From: Dehalococcoidia bacterium
GTDB taxonomy: Bacteria; Chloroflexota; Dehalococcoidia; E44-bin15
Direction: 5' to 3'
Assembly (NCBI GenBank): GCA_030667555.1
Contig: DAOUVR010000031.1
Location: forward strand, 1-9,513
DNA: 9,513 nt
In this document: in pieces, positions 1 through 6,015 of the stretch
Numbering within the stretch: the first letter of the stretch is position 1
Layout: each line of letters starts with the position of its first letter
Made by a program: the position numbers and the translations under genes
The notes under the pieces: generated by a model
Told to the model about the DNA's origin: nothing
The model's database searches: none
What the model saw: only the letters and a program-made list of their open reading frames with translations

Positions 1-261
1 ATCACCGGCTGTATACCATCCTGTGGGATTTATGTAGCCATGTTCCCCGTCCAGGATAGTAACCAGATAAATACCACTGTCAAACGTCTCCTTACCAAGC
101 TCGTCAGTTGTTACATCTATAGTGTATCCATTATCGTCGAGCCAGACCTGCAAGCTCTCACCCGCCGCCTTCACCGGACCCGCTACAGGCGCCAGAACCA
201 GCGCTAGAGATACTATCAGCGCTGTCGCCACTGCCAAAGAGTACATCAAACCTTTCTTCAT
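1..261 (-). CDS. Secreted protein, N-terminal part (runs off the left edge)
   Basis: Reading the minus strand from ATG at 261-259, the frame stays open for 87 codons to the window edge, so the C-terminus is missing. The start MKKGLMYSLAVATAL is a classic signal peptide: two lysines, a hydrophobic core of about 20 residues, and a signal peptidase I site VKA|AG after residue 32 (Val at -3, Ala at -1). The mature part seen (about 55 residues) begins AGESLQVWLDDNGYTIDV, is acidic and rich in beta-prone residues, and has no lipobox cysteine and no motif I recognise. It is probably exported and free or wall-associated. The ribosome binding site is weak (GGGG about 12 bases upstream). A minus-strand terminator at 336-383 separates it from upstream transcription. 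No family can be assigned from the visible part. Confidence 0.8.
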   Translation of the reverse strand, partial: MKKGLMYSLAVATALIVSLALVLAPVAGPVKAAGESLQVWLDDNGYTIDVTTDELGKETFDSGIYLVTILDGEHGYINPTGWYTAGD

Positions 262-335
262 TTTGCTATCACATTCCCCGTTAATGTCTCTCCCTCATCC
301 AAGCCACTTGAGGCTATTTCACCGAGATCGAGACA

Positions 336-383
336 GCCATAATAAAAGCCAGCTATGCATCACACCACGCAACACGGCTGGCT
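336..383 (-). terminator. Candidate rho-independent terminator upstream of the secreted gene
   Basis: A perfect 7-bp inverted repeat, AGCCAGC (347-353) and GCTGGCT (377-383), encloses 23 bases. On the minus strand it is followed at once by TTTTATTAT (346-338). The long loop makes it weaker than a textbook terminator. Its place would insulate the secreted-protein gene from transcripts entering from the right. Confidence 0.4.
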
Positions 384-386
384 AAC

Positions 387-415
387 TTGACATACAGTCG
401 GCTTTATGTTATGTT
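387..415 (+). promoter_or_regulatory. Candidate sigma-70-type promoter, plus strand
   Basis: A perfect -35 TTGACA (387-392), a 17-base spacer and TATGTT (410-415, four of six matches to TATAAT). No protein gene lies downstream on this strand before the hairpin terminator at 455-494, so the product would be a transcript of roughly 70 nt starting near 422. Confidence 0.45.
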
Positions 416-454
416 AGAAATGTATACGGGTGCTGCGTGCGCCTGATGCCACGG

Positions 455-494
455 CCCCGGTGAGTCACCACCTCACGCGGGGTCATTTTATTTT
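455..494 (+). terminator. Hairpin terminator, plus strand
   Basis: CCCCGGTGAG (455-464) pairs with CTCAC-G-CGGGG (472-482): ten base pairs with one bulged G (477) around a 7-base loop. It is followed by the T-rich tract TCATTTTATTTT (483-494). On the other strand no T-tract follows, so it acts in the plus direction. It would end the short transcript from the promoter at 387-415. Confidence 0.55.
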
Positions 495-526
495 CAAATA
501 AAACCTACTTGCTCAGTTACACCTCC

Positions 527-556
527 AAAAATAATAAAAACCGACCCTGCGGTCGG
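527..556. terminator. Strong rho-independent terminator, best on the minus strand
   Basis: CCGACC (541-546), a CTGC loop and GGTCGG (551-556) form a compact GC hairpin flanked by A5 on the left and T4 on the right. Read on the minus strand, the hairpin is followed by TTTTTATTATTTTT (540-527), a textbook terminator tail. On the plus strand only TTTT follows. It would end the proposed RNA transcribed leftward from the promoter at 793-822. Confidence 0.75.
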
Positions 557-786
557 TTTTGCTAATGGCTCCACGGAACCCAAGCAACCATATCCAGGCT
601 CCGCTTCCTTGCCCCCGCTTGAGAAAAACGAGCTAGAACCTCTTTTGATGAGTGCTCAAGGCACTTTGATGGGATCTAGCGACTAACGCTGGATCACTAT
701 TTAATATGGCTACCGTTCGAGCCAATAGTTGGCTTGCAGCTTGTTAATTGTTGTTATCTCTACCTGAGAAACTACTAATCTAACAA
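528..786 (-). ncRNA. Proposed untranslated RNA of about 255 nt between a consensus promoter and a strong terminator
   Basis: No convincing ORF exists here on the minus strand, yet the segment is framed by a perfect TTGACA/TATAAT promoter (793-822) and a strong terminator (527-556). The expected RNA starts near 784-786 and ends near 528-530. It contains several local hairpins: AGCCAA-CTA-TTGGCT (6 bp, about 719-733); GATC/AGCG...CGCT/GATC with a TTAGT loop and one mismatch (about 673-695); AGTGC-CTTGA-GCACT (5 bp, about 651-665); and a bulged stem of TCTAGCTC with GAGCCTGGA. It has no tRNA, RNase P, tmRNA or SRP core sequence that I can recognise, and no T-box motif close enough to claim. It could be a small RNA, an unrecognised 6S-type RNA, or an attenuated leader of the downstream secreted gene. 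Confidence 0.45.
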
Positions 787-792
787 AAACGG

Positions 793-822
793 ATTATACC
801 ACAGCTATCAGCATCCTGTCAA
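793..822 (-). promoter_or_regulatory. Consensus sigma-70-type promoter, minus strand
   Basis: On the minus strand a perfect TTGACA (822-817), an 18-base spacer and a perfect TATAAT (798-793). The predicted start is near 784-786. It is the best promoter match in the window and fires leftward into sequence with no protein gene until 261. The -35 hexamer is the end of one unit of the tandem repeat at 816-866. Confidence 0.7.
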
Positions 823-866
823 CCCCCGTGCACTCGTCCGACTGTCAACCCCCTGTGCACTCGTCC
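816..866 (-). repeat. Two-unit 26-base tandem repeat next to a promoter, possible operator
   Basis: On the minus strand the unit GGACGAGTGCACGGGGG followed by TTGACAG occurs twice (839-816 and 866-842). The units differ only by one extra A after GTGCAC in the distal copy. Each unit holds the palindrome GTGCAC and a TTGACA; the proximal TTGACA is the -35 of the promoter at 793-822. Repeated palindromes directly upstream of a -35 are typical of activator or repressor sites. A simple local duplication of promoter DNA is the alternative. Confidence 0.65.
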
Positions 867-970
867 AATACGCTAGCAGGACGTCCCCTTCTCTCTTGTG
901 ACTCAATAGGACAATCTTGGGCTAATAGCCTTTGCATTTCAGCAATGGCCAAAGAGAAAGCATAAGGAGA

Positions 971-999
971 TTGAAGATGTCAACCAGAAGCTGTAGAAT
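971..999 (+). promoter_or_regulatory. Candidate promoter for the 1108-1851 gene
   Basis: TTGAAG (971-976, four of six matches), a 17-base spacer and TAGAAT (994-999, five of six). The predicted start near 1006 gives a leader of about 100 nt containing the paired hairpins at 1028-1086. Confidence 0.4.
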
Positions 1000-1027
1000 G
1001 GGATAAGATCTCAAGGAAGAACCCGAA

Positions 1028-1086
1028 GGGTTTGCCAGTAAGCGGTTTGGTAAGCCCCCGGTCGTCGGCTCGAATCCGACCGCCGG
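1028..1086 (+). promoter_or_regulatory. Structured 5' leader: two abutting hairpins, the second with a tRNA-like T-loop
   Basis: Hairpin 1: GGGTTTGCC (1028-1036) pairs over all nine positions with GGTAAGCCC (1049-1057), with two G-U pairs and a 12-base loop. Hairpin 2 begins at the next base: CCGGTCGTCGG (1058-1068) pairs with CCGACCGCCGG (1076-1086), 11 positions with one G-U and one C-C mismatch. Its 7-base loop CTCGAAT differs from a tRNA T-loop only at the first position. The translation start region (AAGGAGG, 1097-1103) follows 10 bases later. It is not a tRNA, because there is no matching 5' acceptor strand, D arm or anticodon arm. A cis-regulatory leader of the 1108 gene is the simplest reading; a decayed tRNA end or attachment-site relic is the alternative. 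Confidence 0.45.
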
Positions 1087-1107
1087 ATGTATCTGTAAGG
1101 AGGAACA

Positions 1108-1851
1108 GTGAGCAAACTTGTGGAGAAGCTGCATCAAATCTCTCGAGGCTCTACCCAGCCTCTGGGTTTCAAAGGAGCGGCGACTGCGTCCTCACAGAAA
1201 AGTTCTCCCATGGTGCTTATCGCCGTCCTCCCTGAAGGGGACGCCAGTGCTGCCGCCGGCGGCAACGGAAACGCTGATGCCTGGCTGGTGAAGGAGGCAG
1301 ATAGTCAGGTACTAGCTGCCCTGGGACAGGTCCCCTGGGGGGCATCCCTTGAAAAGGGGACTGAGAAGGAACTCACCCACTTCAAGGAGATGGGATGCGA
1401 TTTTTTGGTTTTCAATCCAGCCACAGCGCCGTTAGCGTTGCTTGGAGATGATGAGCTAGGCAAGATCGTGGAGGTAGAGGCCTCTCTAGGTGATGGCATG
1501 ATAAGGGCTATTGACAAACTGTCGATAGACGCTGTGCTTATCGGCGGCGATAGTGAGCTCTCGGTGCATCGGCTGATGGTTTGCCAGCATGTGGCGAACC
1601 TGGTGCACAAACCTCTACTTGCGCTAGCACCTCTCGATACACCCAAAGAGGCCCTCGAGGATTTCCGGGAAGCAGGTATTGTGGGGGTGGTGGTGAAATT
1701 GGGCGGAGGGGGTGAGAAGGGGCTCTCGCAGTTAAGGCTGACCATTGATTCGCTCCCCCCTACGAGGAGGAGAAGGAAGGAAAGGATAGAGGCCTTGGTC
1801 CCTTACCTCGGGCAGGGAACCCAGGTTGAAGAGGAGGAAGATTTCGAATGA
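1108..1851 (+). CDS. Unrecognised soluble alpha/beta protein, 247 aa
   Basis: The start is GTG at 1108, chosen because AAGGAGG (1097-1103) lies 4 bases upstream; the protein begins MSKLVEKLHQISRG. There is no signal peptide or membrane segment. Short hydrophobic strands recur: SSPMVLIAVLP (32-42), CDFLVFNP (97-104), DAVLIGG (141-147), KPLLALAPL (168-176) and AGIVGVVVKLGG (189-200). They alternate with charged helices, as in a TIM-barrel or Rossmann-like fold. Residues 43-57 are a Gly/Ala-rich low-complexity loop, residues 220-225 are basic (RRRRKE), and the C-terminus is an acidic tail EEEEDFE. The phrase HRLMVCQHVANLVHKPLLA probably forms a conserved core. I suspect a lineage-restricted conserved hypothetical family but cannot name a function. 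It stands alone on its strand behind a structured leader and converges with the remnant ORF ending at 1862. Confidence 0.85.
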   Translation: MSKLVEKLHQISRGSTQPLGFKGAATASSQKSSPMVLIAVLPEGDASAAAGGNGNADAWLVKEADSQVLAALGQVPWGASLEKGTEKELTHFKEMGCDFLVFNPATAPLALLGDDELGKIVEVEASLGDGMIRAIDKLSIDAVLIGGDSELSVHRLMVCQHVANLVHKPLLALAPLDTPKEALEDFREAGIVGVVVKLGGGGEKGLSQLRLTIDSLPPTRRRRKERIEALVPYLGQGTQVEEEEDFE

Positions 1852-1861
1852 GGGTGCTTGC

Positions 1862-1972
1862 CTATCCATCTATCAAGGACTTGACTAGCTGAAGCTCGTC
1901 CATCAGCTCACTGCTGACAAGCATGCGATACTTATCGATATCCTTCACGCCAAGAGAGACCTTTTGTAGCAT
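1862..1972 (-). pseudogene. 36-codon ORF, possible N-terminal stump of a trehalose synthase-like GT4 glycosyltransferase
   Basis: ATG at 1972-1970 is preceded by AGGAGG (1985-1980) at 7 bases, one of the best ribosome binding sites in the window. It lies just after the stop of the MFS gene at 1990, in the same orientation. The peptide starts MLQKVSLGVKDIDKYRMLVS and ends KSLIDG at a TAG. The pattern K-[DS]-[IL]-x-x-Y-R-x-L-V-x-x-E-L-x-E-L resembles the N-terminus of TreT/trehalose synthase-like glycosyltransferases, as I remember them. The next expected element, a glycine-rich GGGVAE strand, is absent: beyond the stop lies the 3' end of the opposing 1108 gene. The good ribosome site with a very short product suggests a gene truncated by rearrangement. 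A genuine small protein is the alternative, and the family link is from memory only. Confidence 0.4.
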
Positions 1973-1989
1973 TGCGATGCCTCCTTCTC

Positions 1990-3264
1990 TTATTCCAACC
2001 GCCTTAGGCGAGGGTAAAAGATGACCAACGCTAGAACGAACAGGGCGACGATTATGCCACAGCCCGCTATCACCATGGGGACTCCTATCTTTTCAGCTAT
2101 CGCGCCCACGACCAGTGCTCCTAAAAGGGGCAGGGCGAAGGTCATCGCGTAGATGCTCATTACCCTCCCCCGCACCCAATTGGCTACACTGGTTTGAATT
2201 AGCGTGTTGTTTACCACCAAATATCCATTATTTGCCAAGCCAACGCCGAAAATCAGCACCAGCGCAACTGGTAGGGACTTCGATAGCGCGAACAAAGACA
2301 ATACTACACCAAACCCAAAAGCGATTCCCAGCATTAGTCGCCCCTTTTTCCTGAAATCGCCTAGAGAAGCGATGCCCAGGGCGCCTGCAAGCGCACCCGT
2401 CCCACCGGCCGCTGAGAGCCATCCCAGCCCTGGAGCGCCGGCATCCAGGACATCAACGACGAAAGCAGGCATCAGGTGCATATAAGGCATGGCAATAAGG
2501 ACGGAAACGAACGCCAGTACCAACAGGGAAAGAATGACTGGACTGCGTCTAATGTATTTAAGTCCTTCCAATACGTCCGCCGTCACCGAGGTAGTAGCTC
2601 TTTCCCCAACCCTTCCTGGGAAAGAAACCATATATAGCGCTGCCACCGCTGCGGCATAAAGACCCACTGAAATAAAGTAGACACCCGATACCCCGATCAC
2701 AGCAATCAAGACGCCGGCCAGAGCAGGGGCACCAATTCGCATCAGGTTTACCCCCATTGAGTTGAGGGCGATAGCATTCATCAACTCTTTTCCGGGCACC
2801 AGTTCAGGGATGATGGCCTGACGTCCAGGTGCGTTGAAGGCAAAAGTAACACCGGTGAATGCAGCGGCGACCATGAGGTGCCATACGGCGATTGCCCCGG
2901 TCAATATGAGTATTGCGATAATTGCGGTGATAATGCCCTGGGCGATCTGGGTGATGATGAGCAGGTTGCGCTTATTGACCCTGTCGGTCACCGCCCCGCC
3001 ATAGATTGCGAGGAGGAGCATCGGCACCCCCCACGCAGCGCTCACCATCCCCAGGGCAAAGGGGGAGCTTGTCAGTTCATACACCAGCCAGCCCCGTGCC
3101 AGGTTCTGCATCATGAGTCCAGAAAAGGAGAGCAGCATCGACAGCCAGAACCAGCGGTAGTTACGATTTCTGAGTGAGGTGAATGTGGTAATGCGAGGCC
3201 CGGTTGGTACAATCTGACCTGGATCGGACTCTGCTAAGGGGACACGCCTTTCGAAATCTTCCAT
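1990..3264 (-). CDS. MFS exporter, MFS_3 (EntS-like) family, copy 1
   Basis: A 424-residue inner-membrane transporter with about 12 predicted hydrophobic segments, the usual size for the family. The cytoplasmic N-terminus MEDFERRVPL leads to RITTFTSLRNRNYRW before membrane segment 1, a block shared by all three copies here. The MFS motif A, GGAVTDRVNKRN, sits at 89-100 between segments 2 and 3. A second motif A-like loop, ASLGDFRKKGRLM, follows in the C-terminal half, and the protein ends YPRLRRLE. The family exports small molecules such as siderophores, macrolides or other drugs by proton antiport; the substrate here is unknown. It lies 53 bases after copy 2 and has its own candidate promoter at 3277-3306. 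No Shine-Dalgarno sequence lies at normal distance; an in-frame TAA upstream and the N-terminus shared with copy 2 fix the ATG. Possible loss of the native downstream gene is described at 1862-1972. Confidence 0.9.
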   Translation of the reverse strand: MEDFERRVPLAESDPGQIVPTGPRITTFTSLRNRNYRWFWLSMLLSFSGLMMQNLARGWLVYELTSSPFALGMVSAAWGVPMLLLAIYGGAVTDRVNKRNLLIITQIAQGIITAIIAILILTGAIAVWHLMVAAAFTGVTFAFNAPGRQAIIPELVPGKELMNAIALNSMGVNLMRIGAPALAGVLIAVIGVSGVYFISVGLYAAAVAALYMVSFPGRVGERATTSVTADVLEGLKYIRRSPVILSLLVLAFVSVLIAMPYMHLMPAFVVDVLDAGAPGLGWLSAAGGTGALAGALGIASLGDFRKKGRLMLGIAFGFGVVLSLFALSKSLPVALVLIFGVGLANNGYLVVNNTLIQTSVANWVRGRVMSIYAMTFALPLLGALVVGAIAEKIGVPMVIAGCGIIVALFVLALVIFYPRLRRLE

Positions 3265-3276
3265 GTTTTCTGTGGC

Positions 3277-3306
3277 AGAATACTGTCCCCTTTATTCCAC
3301 TGTCAA
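3277..3306 (-). promoter_or_regulatory. Candidate promoter of MFS copy 1, TTGACAGTGG box
   Basis: Minus strand: TTGACA (3306-3301), 18-base spacer, TATTCT (3282-3277, four of six matches). The predicted start, near 3270, is only about 6 bases before the ATG at 3264. The extended box TTGACAGTGG is identical upstream of all three exporter genes. Confidence 0.5.
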
Positions 3307-3317
3307 GAAGGAACCAG

Positions 3318-4643
3318 TTACTCCAATCGTCTCAGGCGGGGTTGCACCACCGCCATTGCCAGGACAAAGATGACAACGATGCCGGCGCCGGCGGTTACCG
3401 CCGGCGACACCCCTATTGCATCAGCGAGCGCCCCTATGGGCAGGGTGCCCAAGGGCATCAGGGCGAAGGTAATCATAAATATACTCATCACCCTGCCCAG
3501 CACCCATTTGGGCACATTGCTCTGTATCAAGGTATTATTTAGTGTCATGTAGCCTGTGCCGCCAGCCCCCACCACTGCTAGAATTACCATGGAGAGGGCA
3601 TATGAGTGAGATAAGCCAAAGATGACCAGACTCAGGCCAAAAGCCAAGGCTAAAACAAAGAGCAGTGCTCCCTTTCTTCTGAAATCGCCCAAAGAGGCGA
3701 GGCACAGTGAAGCAATCAGGGAACCCACACCAGCCATAGCTATAAGGGTGCCGAAGCCAAATTTTCCCACACCGAGGACTTCGTCGGCGAACACCGGCAG
3801 GAGATTGAGGTAGGGAAGGCCAAAGACAAGAGGGACGAAGGCCATGGTGAGCAACGAGATGATGAGGGGGCTATGCCGCAGGTAACTAAGCCCTTCCACT
3901 AAGTCCGCCCCGATTGCCCTCGCCAGCCCACCCCAGCGGCTTCCGCCACTGGCAGTTGCCCTCGGCAGGGCGGCTTCTGGTTCCACCACTCGGCGGGGAA
4001 GTGACATCATCCATAAGGCTGCGGCCGCTGCCATATAGAGCGCCGCCACGATATAGAAAACGCCCGCTGTGCCAATTATCACCAGGAGGGCGCCGGCTAT
4101 AGTCGGAGCAACCACACGCGTCATGTTCATACCCGAGGAGTTTAACGAGATAGCGTTTAGCAACTGCCTCATCGGTACCAGTTCGGGGATGATAGCCATG
4201 CGCGCTGGGCCATCGAAAACGAATAGGAAGCCGGTAGCCGCTCCAGCCGCCACCAGATGCCAGAACTGGATCTGCCCCGTCGTTGCCAGAATTGCGACAA
4301 TTAGAGTGACCAACGCATGGCCAACCTGGGTGATGACGAGCAGTCTCTCCTTGCGGACCCGGTCGGCAATGGCACCACCTAGGAGAGAAAACAGGAGCAC
4401 GGGCAGCCCGAAGGCAAAGGCCACCATTCCCAGCTTGAAGGCCGAGCCGGTCATCTCCCATACTAGCCAGCCACGAGCCACGATGTTCATCTGCAGCCCG
4501 GCAAAGCCGGCTATCACAGCCAGCCAGTACCACAGAAAGTTGCGATTTTTTAGAGAGGTGAAGGTGGTGATTCGAGGCTCGGTGGGGCTAATCGTCTCCT
4601 GATCGGATGGGGGTAAGGGGGCACGCCTGTCGAAATCATCCAT
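3318..4643 (-). CDS. MFS exporter, MFS_3 (EntS-like) family, copy 2
   Basis: 441 residues, paralogous throughout to its two neighbours. MDDFDRRAPL matches the N-terminus of copy 1, and RITTFTSLKNRNFLW precedes segment 1. Motif A GGAIADRVRKER lies at 89-100, ASLGDFRRKGALL forms the second loop, and the C-terminus is QPRLRRLE. The central cytoplasmic loop between segments 6 and 7 is longer than in the other copies, through an insertion of about 15 residues (around PRATASGGSRWGG). NNTLIQ and LGRVMSIFMITFALMPLGTL mark the conserved last third. Role: proton-driven export of an unknown small molecule across the inner membrane. The start ATG at 4643 lies two codons after an in-frame TAG, so no longer form is possible. 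A long alternative-frame ORF across it is a shadow. Confidence 0.9.
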   Translation of the reverse strand: MDDFDRRAPLPPSDQETISPTEPRITTFTSLKNRNFLWYWLAVIAGFAGLQMNIVARGWLVWEMTGSAFKLGMVAFAFGLPVLLFSLLGGAIADRVRKERLLVITQVGHALVTLIVAILATTGQIQFWHLVAAGAATGFLFVFDGPARMAIIPELVPMRQLLNAISLNSSGMNMTRVVAPTIAGALLVIIGTAGVFYIVAALYMAAAAALWMMSLPRRVVEPEAALPRATASGGSRWGGLARAIGADLVEGLSYLRHSPLIISLLTMAFVPLVFGLPYLNLLPVFADEVLGVGKFGFGTLIAMAGVGSLIASLCLASLGDFRRKGALLFVLALAFGLSLVIFGLSHSYALSMVILAVVGAGGTGYMTLNNTLIQSNVPKWVLGRVMSIFMITFALMPLGTLPIGALADAIGVSPAVTAGAGIVVIFVLAMAVVQPRLRRLE

Positions 4644-4656
4644 CGTCTACTAGGGC

Positions 4657-4685
4657 AGAATACCCCCCATTTATACCACTGTCAA
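4657..4685 (-). promoter_or_regulatory. Candidate promoter of MFS copy 2, TTGACAGTGG box
   Basis: Minus strand: TTGACA (4685-4680), 17-base spacer, TATTCT (4662-4657). The predicted start, near 4650, is about 7 bases before the ATG. The 53-base gap containing it aligns with the 53-base gap upstream of copy 1 with one single-base shift. Confidence 0.5.
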
Positions 4686-4696
4686 TGACGCACCAG

Positions 4697-5986
4697 TTAC
4701 TCCAAGCGCCTCACGCTGGGGCGAACGATAGCTATCGCCATGATGAAGAGGAGAACTATGAGGGCGCCTCCGGTTATGGCGAACGTCGGCCCCACAGCTT
4801 CAGCTACCGCGCCTATTGGCAAGGTGCCCAGCGGCATCAGGGCGAAGGTGACCATGAAAATGGCCATAATCCGCCCCCTCATCTCATGAGGCACACTGCT
4901 CTGGATCATGGTGTTATTAACCGTCATGTAACCGGCGTTGGCCAGGCCTACCACGATGAGGATGCACAGGGATAGAGCGTAGATGTGAGATATTCCGAAG
5001 ACGGCCAGGGCTATGCCAAAAACCAGCCCCAGGGCAAGCAGAAGCAGGCCCTTCCTCTTGAAATCGCCCAGTGAGGCGACGCCTAGGGAGCCCATCAAGG
5101 CCCCTATTCCGGTCATACTCATGAGCAATCCCAACCCTGTCTCACCAACTCCAAGGACGTCAACGGCAAATACCGGCATCAGATTGTGGTAAGGCATACC
5201 AAAAACGATGGGGACGAAGGCCATCATAAGAAGCAATGTCATAAGCTGGCTGTGTCGTAAGTAGCGAACACCCTCGGCAATGCCTGCCCATACCGATACT
5301 TTAACTCGCTGTACCGCCGCCTCCCCTGCAGGGAGCTGGGACACAAAGGCTATCGACACGATATAGAAAAACACCACAAGATAATAGACGCCGGCTATGC
5401 CGATAATCGCCATCAGGCCTCCGGCGATGGCCGGTGCAATGACCCTGGTCAAATTCGTCCCTGAAGAGTTGAGGGCGATGGCATTGAGCAACTCCCTTGG
5501 GGCTACCAGCTCGGGTATGAGAGCCATGCGACCAGGGGCGATGAAGATGAAAGTGACGCCGCTGGCCGCCGCCGCCGCTATGAGATGCCATAGCTCAATG
5601 TAGCCAGTGGTTATCAATACGGCAATGATAAGGGTGAACGAACCGTTGGCAATCTGGCTAAACATTATAAGGTTGCGCTTGGGCACCCGGTCAGCGATAG
5701 CTCCCCCATAAAGCGAGAACAGAAGTAGGGGGACGCCGAATGCAGCGCTCACCATCCCCAGGGCAAGGGGCGAGCCTGTCATCTCATATACCAGCCAGCC
5801 GCGGGCCATTACCTGCATCTGTAGCCCACCAAAGAAACACAGCGTACTCAGCGCTAACCAGCGGAAGTTGCGATTGCGTAGCGAGGTAAAGGTAGTGATC
5901 CGGGCCTGTTCCGAGGTCGTTACGTCCAGTGAGGGTTGCTCTAGAGGCAGAGGTTGTTGGGGTTCTTCTGGCTGCTTGTCTTTCAT
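4697..5986 (-). CDS. MFS exporter, MFS_3 (EntS-like) family, copy 3 (first in the block)
   Basis: 429 residues. The N-terminus is unlike the other two: a Gln/Glu/Pro-rich tail of about 28 residues (MKDKQPEEPQQPLPLEQ) before the shared RITTFTSLRNRNFRW. Motif A GGAIADRVPKRN is at 94-105, ASLGDFKRKGLLL is the second loop, and the C-terminus is RPSVRRLE. Conserved phrases such as ARGWLVYEMTGSP, IPELV and LNAIALNSSG are shared with the neighbours, so all three arose by duplication. Function: inner-membrane efflux of an unknown small molecule. It is the promoter-proximal gene of a three-gene minus-strand block and is divergent from the endonuclease gene. AGGAGGTGA (6015-6007) lies 20 bases before the ATG, too far for normal use. 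An in-frame TAA between the two rules out an earlier start. Confidence 0.9.
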   Translation of the reverse strand: MKDKQPEEPQQPLPLEQPSLDVTTSEQARITTFTSLRNRNFRWLALSTLCFFGGLQMQVMARGWLVYEMTGSPLALGMVSAAFGVPLLLFSLYGGAIADRVPKRNLIMFSQIANGSFTLIIAVLITTGYIELWHLIAAAAASGVTFIFIAPGRMALIPELVAPRELLNAIALNSSGTNLTRVIAPAIAGGLMAIIGIAGVYYLVVFFYIVSIAFVSQLPAGEAAVQRVKVSVWAGIAEGVRYLRHSQLMTLLLMMAFVPIVFGMPYHNLMPVFAVDVLGVGETGLGLLMSMTGIGALMGSLGVASLGDFKRKGLLLLALGLVFGIALAVFGISHIYALSLCILIVVGLANAGYMTVNNTMIQSSVPHEMRGRIMAIFMVTFALMPLGTLPIGAVAEAVGPTFAITGGALIVLLFIMAIAIVRPSVRRLE

Positions 5987-6015
5987 CGATATCTTTTACG
6001 GGACGTTCACCTCCT

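Noticed and set aside
122..385. 87-residue plus-strand ORF
   Set aside because: It is antisense to the signal-peptide gene at 1-261, has no ribosome site, and its composition is not protein-like.
528..786. Identification of the proposed RNA as 6S RNA, SRP RNA or a T-box leader
   Set aside because: GGCAAGGAAGCGGAGCC faintly resembles the SRP core, and AGAGA/GGGTTCCGTGG faintly resembles T-box elements, but the required pairings and consensus blocks are missing.
900..990. Coding remnant FAFQQWPKRKHKEIEDVNQKL on the plus strand
   Set aside because: Under 30 codons from stop to stop, no start codon or ribosome site, and no recognised family; most likely chance.
1015..1088. tRNA gene suggested by GTCGG-CTCGAAT-CCGAC
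   Set aside because: Only the T-arm matches. There is no 5' strand for the acceptor, no D arm and no anticodon arm, and the 3' part pairs with bases directly before the T-stem, forming a plain long hairpin.
922..1137. 71-residue minus-strand ORF containing AVGFEPTTGGLPNRLL
   Set aside because: GFEPTT peptides typically arise by translating the antisense of tRNA T-arm-like DNA. The frame crosses the leader hairpins at 1028-1086 and has no ribosome site, so it is a shadow.
3886..4533. 215-residue minus-strand ORF in a second frame of MFS copy 2
   Set aside because: It lies wholly inside the clearly conserved MFS reading frame, has no motifs, and is rich in Gly/Arg/Ser as expected for an out-of-frame reading.
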